The notes under the pieces are model-generated. The model searched no databases. It saw only the letters and a list, made by a program, of their open reading frames with translations, and was not told where the DNA came from. A stretch of DNA of 64,000 nucleotides from Ralstonia sp. NFACC01 (GTDB lineage Bacteria; Pseudomonadota; Gammaproteobacteria; Burkholderiales; Burkholderiaceae): NCBI RefSeq assembly GCF_900115545.1, contig NZ_FOWV01000006.1:359235-423234 (forward strand), in the 5' to 3' direction. Both the position numbers and the translations under genes were made by a program. Shown here piece by piece: positions 49,508-58,319 of this stretch (its first letter is position 1; each line of letters starts with the position of its first letter).

Positions 49508-51127
49508 CTACGGGCGCGCAACGCCAAACTGGATCGGATGCGGCGTCCGCCTGCGCGCTTCGTCGCAGACGGAGAGCACGCAGGCGAGCACCTTGCGCGT
49601 ATCGCGCGGGTCGATCACACCGTCGTCCAGCAGCCGACCCGAAACGGTGAACGCGTCGGACTGCCGCTCGAACGTGTCGATCACCTTGGCACGCATCGCT
49701 TCAATGGCGTCGTGGTCGACGGTCTGGGTCTTGCGTTGCATGCTCGCGGCCATGACCGTCGCCATCGTGCCGGCGGCCTGCTCTGCGCCCATCACGGCCG
49801 TCTTGGCATTGGGCCAGCTGAAGCAAAAGTCCGGAAAGAAGCCGCGCCCCGACATGCCGTAGTTGCCCGCCCCGAACGACGCACCGCAATGCACGGTGAT
49901 GCGCGGCACGGTGGCGTTGGCCATGGCCTGGATCATCTTCGAGCCGTGCTTGATCATGCCGGCCTGCTCCGACGCCTTGCCGACGATGAAGCCGGTGGTG
50001 TTTTGCAGGTACAGCAGCGGCGTATCAGACTGGCAGCACGCCTGGATGAAGTGCACCACCTTGGTGGCGCCCGCCGGGTCCAGCGGCCCGTTGTTCGTGA
50101 TGACCCCAACGCGCATGCCGCAGATGGCCGCGTGCCCGGTGACGGTGCCCGGGCCGTAGTCAGGCTTGAACTCCAGGAAGTCCGACCCGTCGGCAATGCG
50201 TGCAATCACCTCGCGCATGTCGAGCGGTTTGCGATGATCGGTCAGCGCAATGCCGAGCAATTCTTCCGCATCAAAGCGCGGCGGCGCATAAGGGCGATCC
50301 GCTGCCGGTACATCGCGGTTCCAGTCGAGCGCAGCAACAAGTTCGCGTGCGATGCGCAGTGCATCGGCATCGTCTTCGGCAAGGTATTCGGCAAGGCCCG
50401 ACGTGCTGGCGTGCATCTGTGCGCCGCCCAGTTCTTCTTCAGTGGCGATCTCGCCCGTGGCCGCTTTCAGCAACGGCGGACCAGCAAGGAACGCGCGCGC
50501 GCGATCACGCACCATCACCACGTAGTCCGACAGGCCCGGCATGTAGGCACCACCCGCGGTGCTCGACCCATGCACCACGCTGATCACCGGAATGCCCGCC
50601 GCCGACAGCCGCGCGAGCCAATAGAAGCCGCTGCCGCCGTGGATGAAGGTCTCCACGCGATAGGTCAGCAGGTTGGCGCCGGCCGATTCGACGAGATGGA
50701 TGAACGGCAGCTTCTGCTCCAGCGCAATAGCCTGCGCGCGCTGGAACTTCTCGATGCCCATCGGTTGCACGGCCCCTGCGTCGATACCCGCGTCGTCGAC
50801 GATGATCATCGCGCGCACGCCGCTCACCCAGCCGATGCCCGCGATGAAGCCGCCGCCAGGAATGGAGCGCGCCGGGTCGGTGTGATCGAGGCAAAAGCCT
50901 GCCAGCGTCGACAGCTCAAGGAACGGCGCGCCGGCGTCGAGCAGGCGGCCCAGCCGGTCGCGCGGCAGCAGTTGCCCGCGTTGCTCGAAGCGCGCGCGCG
51001 AAGCCTCGGACTTGTCGCGCGTGCGGTTCTCCAGCGTCCGCAACTGGCCCACGCGCTCTGTAAGCGCGGCATGGTTCTGCCGATATGCATCGCTCTGCGG
51101 CACGATGCGCGATTCAAGCGCCGGCAT
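49508..51127 (-). CDS. Acyl-CoA carboxylase, carboxyltransferase (beta) subunit
   Basis: A 539-residue carboxyltransferase, partner of the alpha subunit at 46292. GSSTAGGAYMPGLSD and [14 protein letters not shown] are the two oxyanion regions. Where LiuB has a long [19 protein letters not shown] segment, this protein has LLTYRVETFIHGGSGFYW, so the acyl pocket differs markedly from methylcrotonyl-CoA carboxylase. In atu clusters the slot is AtuC (geranyl-CoA). The substrate here is unproven. It overlaps the SDR gene upstream by 14 bp. Confidence 0.9.
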   Translation of the reverse strand: MPALESRIVPQSDAYRQNHAALTERVGQLRTLENRTRDKSEASRARFEQRGQLLPRDRLGRLLDAGAPFLELSTLAGFCLDHTDPARSIPGGGFIAGIGWVSGVRAMIIVDDAGIDAGAVQPMGIEKFQRAQAIALEQKLPFIHLVESAGANLLTYRVETFIHGGSGFYWLARLSAAGIPVISVVHGSSTAGGAYMPGLSDYVVMVRDRARAFLAGPPLLKAATGEIATEEELGGAQMHASTSGLAEYLAEDDADALRIARELVAALDWNRDVPAADRPYAPPRFDAEELLGIALTDHRKPLDMREVIARIADGSDFLEFKPDYGPGTVTGHAAICGMRVGVITNNGPLDPAGATKVVHFIQACCQSDTPLLYLQNTTGFIVGKASEQAGMIKHGSKMIQAMANATVPRITVHCGASFGAGNYGMSGRGFFPDFCFSWPNAKTAVMGAEQAAGTMATVMAASMQRKTQTVDHDAIEAMRAKVIDTFERQSDAFTVSGRLLDDGVIDPRDTRKVLACVLSVCDEARRRTPHPIQFGVARP

Positions 51128-52001
51128 TGCGGCCCTCCTCGTCTTGCAGCACCTTGGGCGTCACGGCCAGGTGGAAGCCGTTGAACGGCTCGGCGCCATG
51201 ACGCGGTGCCGGCATGGGCGACCCGGGCCGCACGTTCGGGCGGCCGCCGTCCACGCGCAGCGTCGTGCCGGTGATAAACGCGGCGGCTTCCGACAGCAGG
51301 TACACGATTGCCGACGACACCTCCGCCTCGGTGGCAAAGCGCCCAAGCGGCACGGTCGAAGGCATGCTGCGGATGGTCTCGGCCATCCACGGCGGATACG
51401 CATCCATGCCCGACGATGCCACGTAGCCCGGCGCCACCGCGTTCACGCGTACGCCGTATTGCGCCCATTCGAACGCCGCCGTCTCCGTAAAGTTGACCAT
51501 GCCCGCGCGCGCTGCGCCGGAGTGGCCCATGTTCGGCATGCCGCCCCACATGTCGGCCACGATGTTGACGATGGCACCGCCGTGCTGCTGCATCGCCTGA
51601 TTCAGGCACTCGCGGGCCATCAGGAAGCCGCCGGTCAGGTTCGTCTGCACCACCGCTTCCCAGCCCTTGGCGGAGATGTCCTTGAGCGGCGCCGGAAACT
51701 GGCCGCCGGCGTTGTTGACCAGCGCATCGATGCGGCCGTGCTCGCCGTAGATTTGCGCGACGGTGGCTTGCGCAGCAGCCTCGTCGCGGATGTTGCAAAC
51801 GTAGGTGTGCGCGGTGCCGCCGGCTTCGACGATCTCCGTGCGCACGGCGGCGAGCTTCTCTGCATTGCGCCCCACCAGCGCAACGGCCGCGCCCAGCGAT
51901 GCCAGCTCATGCGCCGTGCACCGGCCGATGCCGCTGCCGCCGCCCGTCACCACGGCCACTTGCCCCTGAAACAGCCCCGGTCGAAAGACTGAGCGATACA
52001 T
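51114..52001 (-). CDS. SDR family protein, trans-2-enoyl-CoA reductase (PECR)-like, altered active site
   Basis: A 295-residue SDR with cofactor loop GGGSGIG and NNAGG. The usual Tyr-x-x-x-Lys is replaced: GHSGAARAG puts Ser161 and Arg165 in those places, and the catalytic Ser strand reads IVNIVAD. The same HSGAARAG pattern is known in peroxisomal trans-2-enoyl-CoA reductase, which suggests an enoyl-CoA rather than a carbonyl substrate. GGGAGAGAAC fixes the ATG at 52001. In atu clusters AtuB is an SDR. Confidence 0.85.
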   Translation of the reverse strand: MYRSVFRPGLFQGQVAVVTGGGSGIGRCTAHELASLGAAVALVGRNAEKLAAVRTEIVEAGGTAHTYVCNIRDEAAAQATVAQIYGEHGRIDALVNNAGGQFPAPLKDISAKGWEAVVQTNLTGGFLMARECLNQAMQQHGGAIVNIVADMWGGMPNMGHSGAARAGMVNFTETAAFEWAQYGVRVNAVAPGYVASSGMDAYPPWMAETIRSMPSTVPLGRFATEAEVSSAIVYLLSEAAAFITGTTLRVDGGRPNVRPGSPMPAPRHGAEPFNGFHLAVTPKVLQDEEGRNAGA

Positions 52002-52032
52002 GGTTCTCTCCCTGAATGCGCGCGTTAGGCCC

Positions 52033-53214
52033 TTAGGCCCAGCCGAGCTGGCGTGCGGCAAGATCGCTGAGGACTTCCTCCGCGCCGCCGCCGATCATGT
52101 AGACCTTCACTTCACGATAGATGCGCTCCGACTTCGTGCCGCGCATGAAGCCCATGCCACCGAGCAGTTGCACGGCCGTGTCGGCGCAGAACTGCAGGCT
52201 CTGGGTGGCGAAGTTCTTCAGCATGCACAGCTGCGCGACCGGAGAGTCGCCGGCCTGCATGCGCCGCATCAGGTCTTCAAGTAATGCCCGCGTCGCTTCG
52301 ATGCGCGTGGCCATCGCCACCAGCTTCTGCCGCGCGACTTGATGCTGCACGAGACGCTTGCCGAAGGTTTCGCGCTGGGTGGCCCATTCCACGGCTTCGG
52401 TCAGGCACGTGCGCGCCAGACCGTAGGCCTGCATCGCCAGCGCCAGGCGTTCGTGGTTGAAGTTGCGCATGATTAGCTCGAAGCCGCGGTTTTCCGCGCC
52501 GAGCAGGTTGGTGACAGGCACGCGGCAATCATCGAAATGCAGTTGAGCGGTGTCGGAGCACCACCAGCCCATCTTCTTGAGCGGCGTGCGCGTCAGGCCC
52601 CGCGTGTTGCCCTCCACCAGCAGCACGGAGATGCCGCCCGCGCCCGCCCCGCCCGTGCGCACGGCCACGGTGATGTAATCGGCGCGCATGCCGGAGGTGA
52701 TGAAGATCTTGCTGCCGTTGACGATGTAGTAATCGCCGTCGCGCACCGCGCGCGTGGTGAGGTTGGCGACGTCCGAGCCGCCCGAAGGCTCCGTGATGGC
52801 AAGCGCGCTGATCTTCTCGCCCGCCAGGATTTGCGGCAACACACGCGCCTTCAGTTCTGCCGATCCGCCCGCCACGATGGGCGGCGCGCCGATCGTGTGG
52901 CTGAACAGCGATGCGAGCAGACCACCACTGGCCGCCCGCGTCAGTTCTTCGATCATCGCCAGTTCAAGAAACAAATCACCCGGCGTGCCACCGTATTCCT
53001 CGGGGAAACCGATGCCGAGCAAGCCAAGGTCGGCCGCCTCGCGATACAGCGCACGCGGAAACGTCTCGGCCTCTTCCCATGCATCGATGTGCGGCAGCAC
53101 GGCCTTGTCGACAAAGCGGCGAACGGTCTCGCGAAACGTATCGTGATCGGCGTCGTGATCGGCGTCGAAGCGGGCAGACGGCAGCAAGCCAGAGAGCATG
53201 ATCGCCTCGTCCAT
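52033..53214 (-). CDS. Acyl-CoA dehydrogenase, isovaleryl/long-chain type
   Basis: A 393-residue dehydrogenase, the second in this operon. The G-helix base is Glu255 (FNHERLALA), and the C-terminal loop is IGGGAEEVL, again without the EGT Glu. ITEPSGGSD is the flavin loop. The start at 53214 overlaps the upstream stop (ATGA); an in-frame Met at 53199 is an alternative, and a frame open to 53331 overlaps the AtuA-family gene. Two G-helix-type enzymes could serve the initial oxidation and a later round on a shortened chain. Confidence 0.9.
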   Translation of the reverse strand: MDEAIMLSGLLPSARFDADHDADHDTFRETVRRFVDKAVLPHIDAWEEAETFPRALYREAADLGLLGIGFPEEYGGTPGDLFLELAMIEELTRAASGGLLASLFSHTIGAPPIVAGGSAELKARVLPQILAGEKISALAITEPSGGSDVANLTTRAVRDGDYYIVNGSKIFITSGMRADYITVAVRTGGAGAGGISVLLVEGNTRGLTRTPLKKMGWWCSDTAQLHFDDCRVPVTNLLGAENRGFELIMRNFNHERLALAMQAYGLARTCLTEAVEWATQRETFGKRLVQHQVARQKLVAMATRIEATRALLEDLMRRMQAGDSPVAQLCMLKNFATQSLQFCADTAVQLLGGMGFMRGTKSERIYREVKVYMIGGGAEEVLSDLAARQLGWA

Positions 53215-54986
53215 CAGGGGTGGTCGACCGGCACGCGCACGGGCATCGTCAGCAGCACCTGCGCCATGCCCTTGCCGAGCGGGTCGTTGCGCAGCGAGGC
53301 CATCCCGCCACCGCCCAACGCCCGTTCGCACACGAAGTTGAGGGCGTGAATGCCGGGCAAGTCGTATCGCGTGACGCGCCCCTTCACGACGTGCGCTAGG
53401 TAAGCGGCAACGGCGTCTTCCGTCAATTGCGCGCGCAGCAACGGCAGGTCTTCAGGCCGACGCGCGATGACGCCGATATTGGAGGTGTCGCCCTTGTCGC
53501 CGCTGCGGGCATACGCGAGTTCGATGAGCGGAACTTCGCGTGTCGGGCCGGGCGGCAAGGCGTCCGATGCTGGTGCGACGGCGGACGCTTCAAGCAGGGC
53601 GCCGCCCGTCGGCACGTCAATGTCGATGCTGTCGCCACCCAGCAGCGTCACGCGCGCCTGCACGCGCGCCTTGTCGATCAGGAAGGCGTATTGCTTGATG
53701 GCCGGCACCACGCTTGGCCGCCCGCCGGCGCCGGTCGTGCCCGGCGCCCACGACGTGCCGGCCGGGGCGATTTCGCGCGCGAACAGTTCCAACGCCTGCT
53801 TGTTCGGATGCGTCACCGCCAGCCACATCACCGATTCAAATCGTGGCACGTTCGGCTGATGCGGCCCGAAGAGGAACGCCGAACCGAGCGTCTCGATATG
53901 CGTTGCGCTGTAATCCGGCAGACCGAGCTGGCGGAACAGGCCGCGCGTGCGCTCCAGAATCGCCTGGGCTGTGCGGCGCGCCTTGCGATCGGCATCGATG
54001 CCGACAACGGTGAGCTGACCCGTCGCGCGATAGCCGTCGGCATACGTTGCGCTCACCTTGTAATCGGGCGTCGGCGCGCGACCGCGTGCGCCGCGCACTT
54101 CGACGCGGTGCTCGCCGGCCTGCGTCATCGTCACGTGTGTGAAATCACAAACGACATCGGGCAGCACATAGCGCACGGGGTCGCCGATTTCGTAGAGCAG
54201 CTGTTCGCCCACGGTCGCAGGCGTCACCAGCCCGCCCGTGCCGTCGGGCTTGGTGACGATGAAGCTGCCATCAGCCCGGCATTCGACGATGGGGTAGCCG
54301 CTGTGCGCCCAGTCGGGCACGGCTTCCCAATCGGTGTGCAGGCCGCCCGCGCCTTGGCAGCCGCATTCAAGGATGTGCCCAGCGAGGCTGCCGGCGGCGA
54401 GTCGATCGTAATCATCGATCGCCCAGCTGAAGTGGTGCATCAACGCGCCAAGCGTGACGGCGCTGTCGACGCATCGCCCTGTGATGACGACCTGCGCGCC
54501 AGCATCCAGCGCCGCCTTGATCGGCAACGCGCCGAGATACGCGTTGGCACTGACCACCTTGTCGGGCAAGGGGCGGCCGCTTTGCAGTTCGCGCACGCCT
54601 TCGTCGCGCAGCGCGGGCAGCAACGGTGTGACATCGTCGCCTTCCACCACCGCAATGCGCACGCTCACGCCCAGTTCATCGGCCAACGCCTGCAGCGCCG
54701 TTGCGCATCCGCGCGGATTCACGCCGCCCGCGTTGGCGATGATGCGGATGTTCTGCGCCAGCGCATCCTTGAGCACCGCGCGCATCGCCACGCTCACAAA
54801 GTCGGTGGCGCAACCCAGCTCGGCGTTCTTCATGCGCGCGCTGGCCAGCAGCGACATGGTCAGCTCGGCCAGGTAATCGAAGACAAGAAAATCGAGGCGG
54901 CCCGAGGCGACCAGTTGCATCGGGCCCGTGATGCTGTCGCCCCAGAAACCGCTGGCCCCGCCAATGGAAACGGTGTCCTTGCGCAT
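53214..54986 (-). CDS. Acyclic terpene utilisation AtuA family protein (DUF1446)
   Basis: A 590-residue protein beginning DTVSIGGASGFWGDS, with ITGRCVDSAV and LIELAYARSGDKGDTSNIG further on, which is the DUF1446/AtuA family. AtuA is required for citronellol/geraniol use in Pseudomonas but its reaction is not known; a hydratase or lyase acting on isohexenylglutaconyl-CoA products has been guessed. Length is in the usual range, including the C-terminal domain. It is one base from the hydratase gene and overlaps the dehydrogenase gene by one base, so it is translationally coupled. Confidence 0.88.
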   Translation of the reverse strand: MRKDTVSIGGASGFWGDSITGPMQLVASGRLDFLVFDYLAELTMSLLASARMKNAELGCATDFVSVAMRAVLKDALAQNIRIIANAGGVNPRGCATALQALADELGVSVRIAVVEGDDVTPLLPALRDEGVRELQSGRPLPDKVVSANAYLGALPIKAALDAGAQVVITGRCVDSAVTLGALMHHFSWAIDDYDRLAAGSLAGHILECGCQGAGGLHTDWEAVPDWAHSGYPIVECRADGSFIVTKPDGTGGLVTPATVGEQLLYEIGDPVRYVLPDVVCDFTHVTMTQAGEHRVEVRGARGRAPTPDYKVSATYADGYRATGQLTVVGIDADRKARRTAQAILERTRGLFRQLGLPDYSATHIETLGSAFLFGPHQPNVPRFESVMWLAVTHPNKQALELFAREIAPAGTSWAPGTTGAGGRPSVVPAIKQYAFLIDKARVQARVTLLGGDSIDIDVPTGGALLEASAVAPASDALPPGPTREVPLIELAYARSGDKGDTSNIGVIARRPEDLPLLRAQLTEDAVAAYLAHVVKGRVTRYDLPGIHALNFVCERALGGGGMASLRNDPLGKGMAQVLLTMPVRVPVDHP

Positions 54987-54987
54987 G

Positions 54988-55761
54988 TCAGCGGCCCGTC
55001 CAGTTGGGAGCGCGCTTTTCGCGAAAGGCGGCTTGCCCTTCCTGCGCGTCTTCGGTCAGTGCAAACAGGCCAATCTGACTTTCGGTAAAGGCCATGGCCT
55101 GTTCGAAGCTGAGCTGCTCGACGTGCTTGAGCGTGTACAGGCCGCGCCGGATGGCCGACGGCGATTTGTCGACCAGCCGCGCGAGCAATGCGTCGACTGC
55201 AGCATCCAGCGCTTCAGGCTCGGCGACTTCGTTGACGAGGCCGGCGGCGAGCGCGCGGTCTGCGTTCATCGGTTCGCCCGTCAGGCAGAGTTCATTGAGT
55301 ACGCGGCGCGGCAACTGGTGCTGCAGCACGGCCAGCACCTGCGCCGGAAACAGGCCGACCTTCACTTCCGGCAACCCGAACGTGGCGCTGCGACTGGCCA
55401 CCGCCAGATCGCACATCGCCAGCAAGCCCATGCCGCCCGCCATGCACGCGCCGTTCACGCGGGCGACGAGCGGCACGATGCAGCGACGCGCCGCGCGAAA
55501 CAGATCGGCCAGCGCCTGGTGCGGCTCGGAATAGTCGAAGCGGAACGATTGGCCGCTTTGCAGATCGGCCCCCGCACAGAAGGCGCGCGTACCGGCGCCG
55601 GTCAGCACCACGGCGCGCACGGCGGCGTCACGGTCGGCGTCGGCCAGCGCGGCAGTCAGCGCTTCGAGCACGGCGGCGTTGATCGCGTTGCGGCGGTCTT
55701 CGCGCTGAATGGTCAGCCACAGCGCTTGGCCGCGCCGCTCGATGAGGAGTTCCGGGTCCAT
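54988..55761 (-). CDS. Enoyl-CoA hydratase/isomerase family protein, AtuE-like
   Basis: A 257-residue crotonase-fold protein: [14 protein letters not shown] oxyanion loop and FGLPEVKVGLFPAQV with the active-site Glu, ending KRAPNWTGR as hydratases often do. It is the first gene of the minus-strand operon. The ATG at 55761 was chosen; a TTG at 55803 adds 14 residues. The AtuE slot hydrates isohexenylglutaconyl-CoA in the terpene pathway. Related in shape to LiuC but clearly divergent. Confidence 0.88.
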   Translation of the reverse strand: MDPELLIERRGQALWLTIQREDRRNAINAAVLEALTAALADADRDAAVRAVVLTGAGTRAFCAGADLQSGQSFRFDYSEPHQALADLFRAARRCIVPLVARVNGACMAGGMGLLAMCDLAVASRSATFGLPEVKVGLFPAQVLAVLQHQLPRRVLNELCLTGEPMNADRALAAGLVNEVAEPEALDAAVDALLARLVDKSPSAIRRGLYTLKHVEQLSFEQAMAFTESQIGLFALTEDAQEGQAAFREKRAPNWTGR

Positions 55762-55820
55762 GCTCACGCGACGCTCGCCTTGAAAGGGAATTCGGTTGGA
55801 CAACCTGCCCGGTAATACTA

Positions 55821-55832
55821 AATCATTTGATT
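55821..55832. promoter_or_regulatory. Small AT-rich dyad upstream of the minus-strand operon
   Basis: AATCA (55821-55825) and TGATT (55828-55832) form a short dyad about 60 bp before the hydratase ATG, in an AT-rich island suited to a promoter. It is a weak candidate for the TetR-family repressor. Confidence 0.3.
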
Positions 55833-55892
55833 GAAAAAATGGAAGCGTTTGGGCATCGCGGCTCTCAACAATTTTCTACGGCGGCCCGGGAA

Positions 55893-55919
55893 CGTCATAA
55901 CCCCCTGATTTATATGACG
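55893..55919. promoter_or_regulatory. Spaced inverted repeat in the divergent promoter region
   Basis: CGTCATA (55893-55899) and TATGACG (55913-55919) are perfect 7-bp inverted arms with 13 bp between, so their centres are 20 bp apart. It lies between the branched-acyl-CoA operon and the TonB receptor gene. A dimeric regulator could bind here. Unassigned. Confidence 0.4.
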
Positions 55920-55978
55920 AAGCCTGCATGTTCGTAAGGAATTCGCTTGCCGATGCGTTGACTCGCTCACATGCAAAC

Positions 55979-55997
55979 GATAACAATTCTCATTTGC
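55979..55997 (+). promoter_or_regulatory. Fur box upstream of the TonB receptor
   Basis: GATAACAATTCTCATTTGC resembles the 19-bp Fur consensus and is embedded in a larger dyad (ATGCAAA at 55971, TTTGCAT at 55993). It ends 42 bp before the receptor ATG. Iron repression of the three-gene operon is expected. Confidence 0.75.
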
Positions 55998-56039
55998 ATC
56001 ACACATGTAATGAGAACTTTTGGGGAGAGGCAGCACGCC

Positions 56040-58319
56040 ATGTACGCAGCACAGACGGAACGCAAGCGCACCGAACATTCGGTCGTGGGATATCTAACCG
56101 GCGCAATGAGCTTTGCCGTGGCTTCAGCGCCGGCGCTGGCCGACACGAAAAAAGACGCCGTATCCGCCACCCTGCCCGAGCAGACCGTAACGGGCAGCAG
56201 CGGCTTCAAGACGGATACCGCGTCCGGCGGCAAATTCACCGCGCCGCTGCTCGATACGCCCAAGTCCGTCACAGTCATTCCGGCTGAGGTGCTGCAGGAC
56301 ACCGGCTCCGTCACGCTCACCGAGGCGCTGCGCACGGTGCCGGGCATTGCGTTTGGCGCCGGCGAAGGCGGCAACCCCGTCGGCGATCGCCCGTTCATCC
56401 GCGGCTACGACGCGCAGGCCAGCACCTTCCTCGACGGGCTACGCGACATCGGTGCGCAATCGCGCGAGATGTTCAACGTGGAATCGGTGGAGGTCATCAA
56501 AGGGCCGTCGGGTGCGTATGAAGGCCGCGGCGCGGCAGGCGGCGCGGTCAACATCGTCACGAAGACGCCCAAGCTGGAGCACTTCACCGAGGGCACGCTG
56601 TCAGTCGGCAACGCGGCGTACAAACGTGTCACGGCCGACGGCAACTACCAGATCGGCGAGCACGCCGCCTTCCGCCTCAACGCGATGGCCCACGACGCCG
56701 CCGTTGCGGGGCGCGACGTGACGAGCTTCAGCCGTTGGGGCATTGCACCGTCCATCGCCTTTGGGCTGGGCACGCCCACACGGGCGACGCTGTCGTACTA
56801 CCACCTGCAATCGAACGACACGCCCGACACCGGCATTCCGTACAACAACGGCACGTTCAACCGCCGCACCGACGGCCGCCCGCAGCTGTTCGGCCCCGGC
56901 GACGGCGCGCCCGTGCATGTCGACCGCAATGTCTACTACGGCCTGTCGCGCGACTTCCGCCGCGACCGCGCTGACATGGGCACCTTCACGCTGGAGCACG
57001 ATGTGTCGAGCGCGCTGAAGCTGCGCAACACCACGCGCATCGCCCGCACAAGCCAGGACACCCTCTGGACGCAGCCCGACGACAGCCAGGGCAACATCTA
57101 CTACGGCATGGTCTGGCGCCGCACCAATTCGCGCTATTCGGTGGCCAACACCGTCGCCAACCAGACGGAAGCGACCGGAAAGTTCGACACCGGCGGTCTC
57201 AAGCACAGCTATGCGGCGGGCCTGGAGTTCTCGCGCGAGCGCAGCCGCAATGACACATACGCGGTGGCCACCGGCAGCAGCCGTTGCCCGAGCGGCATCG
57301 GCGCGGCCGGCGGCTACAACTGCACCGATCTCTTCAACCCGAACCCGAACGACCCCTGGGCGGGCAGCATCAAGCTCAACAACAATCCCGCCGAGACGAC
57401 GGTGCGCACGCAATCGGCCTACGTGTTCGACACGATCGAGCTGTCGCCGCGCTGGCAGGTCAACGGCGGGCTGCGCTTTGATCGCTATTCGGCATCGGCC
57501 ACCACGTCGGCCAGTGCGCAAGGCATGCGTTCGAGCTTCTCGCGCGATGACAATCTGCTGAACTACCAGCTCGGCGTGGTGTTCAAGCCTGCGCAGAACG
57601 GCAGCATCTACGTGGCGTACGGCACGTCTTCCACGCCGTCGGGCTGGGTGGCGGGCCAGGGCGCTGATACAAGCGCGCTCACGCCGGACCGCTCGGGCAA
57701 TCGCGGCGACGTGCTCGCTCCGGAAAAGAACCGCGCCTACGAACTCGGCACCAAGTGGAACGTGCTCGACAGCAAGCTGGCACTGACGGCCGCGATCTTC
57801 CGGATCGAGACGACCAACGCCCGCATCGTGCAGCAGGACGGCACCGCCGCCATGGCGGGCAACAAGCGCGTCGATGGCTTCGAGCTGGGCTGGTCGGGCG
57901 CGCTGACCAACCGCTGGCAGGTGTTCGGCGGTTACACGTATCTGAAGAGCGAGCTGCGCAACAACGGTGGCGCGGGCGCTGCCTTTGGCGGCACCAACGG
58001 TACAGCCTTCCCCAACACGCCGAAGAACAGCTTCAGCCTGTGGACGGCGTATCAGCCGATGCCGAAACTCACCCTGGGCGGCGGCGCGTACTACGTCTCG
58101 AAGGTGTGGGGCAGCGCCAACCCCGCCAACCCGAAGTGGGTGCCGGCCTACTGGCGCTTTGACGCCATGGCCGCGTACCGCATCGACAAACACACCACCC
58201 TGCAACTGAACGTGCAGAACGTGTTCGACAAGGTGTACTTCAACCAGGCGTATGCATCGCACTACGCATCGCTGGCACCGGGCCGCACGGCCATCCTGAC
58301 GCTGGGCATCCGCTACTGA
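56040..58319 (+). CDS. TonB-dependent siderophore receptor (Fiu/PiuA-like)
   Basis: A 759-residue outer-membrane receptor: signal region (about 1-36, ASAPALA-D), a plug domain (about 60-180, TPKSVTVIPAEVLQD, RGYDAQAST, VEVIKGPSGAYEGRGAAGG) and a beta-barrel ending in aromatic ILTLGIRY. It imports ferric catecholate-type siderophores using TonB energy, by family. The ATG at 56040 follows GGGGAGAGG; an in-frame start at 55971 overlaps the Fur box and was rejected. It heads an operon with Sel1 and PiuC-type genes. Confidence 0.93.
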   Translation: MYAAQTERKRTEHSVVGYLTGAMSFAVASAPALADTKKDAVSATLPEQTVTGSSGFKTDTASGGKFTAPLLDTPKSVTVIPAEVLQDTGSVTLTEALRTVPGIAFGAGEGGNPVGDRPFIRGYDAQASTFLDGLRDIGAQSREMFNVESVEVIKGPSGAYEGRGAAGGAVNIVTKTPKLEHFTEGTLSVGNAAYKRVTADGNYQIGEHAAFRLNAMAHDAAVAGRDVTSFSRWGIAPSIAFGLGTPTRATLSYYHLQSNDTPDTGIPYNNGTFNRRTDGRPQLFGPGDGAPVHVDRNVYYGLSRDFRRDRADMGTFTLEHDVSSALKLRNTTRIARTSQDTLWTQPDDSQGNIYYGMVWRRTNSRYSVANTVANQTEATGKFDTGGLKHSYAAGLEFSRERSRNDTYAVATGSSRCPSGIGAAGGYNCTDLFNPNPNDPWAGSIKLNNNPAETTVRTQSAYVFDTIELSPRWQVNGGLRFDRYSASATTSASAQGMRSSFSRDDNLLNYQLGVVFKPAQNGSIYVAYGTSSTPSGWVAGQGADTSALTPDRSGNRGDVLAPEKNRAYELGTKWNVLDSKLALTAAIFRIETTNARIVQQDGTAAMAGNKRVDGFELGWSGALTNRWQVFGGYTYLKSELRNNGGAGAAFGGTNGTAFPNTPKNSFSLWTAYQPMPKLTLGGGAYYVSKVWGSANPANPKWVPAYWRFDAMAAYRIDKHTTLQLNVQNVFDKVYFNQAYASHYASLAPGRTAILTLGIRY

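Noticed and set aside
49463-51184. 573-codon plus-strand frame across the carboxyltransferase gene
   Set aside because: Antisense shadow; composition follows the real gene's third-position GC.
53427-55088. 553-codon plus-strand frame across the AtuA-family gene
   Set aside because: Arg/Ala/His-rich, no domain, antisense shadow of a gene in a tightly coupled operon.
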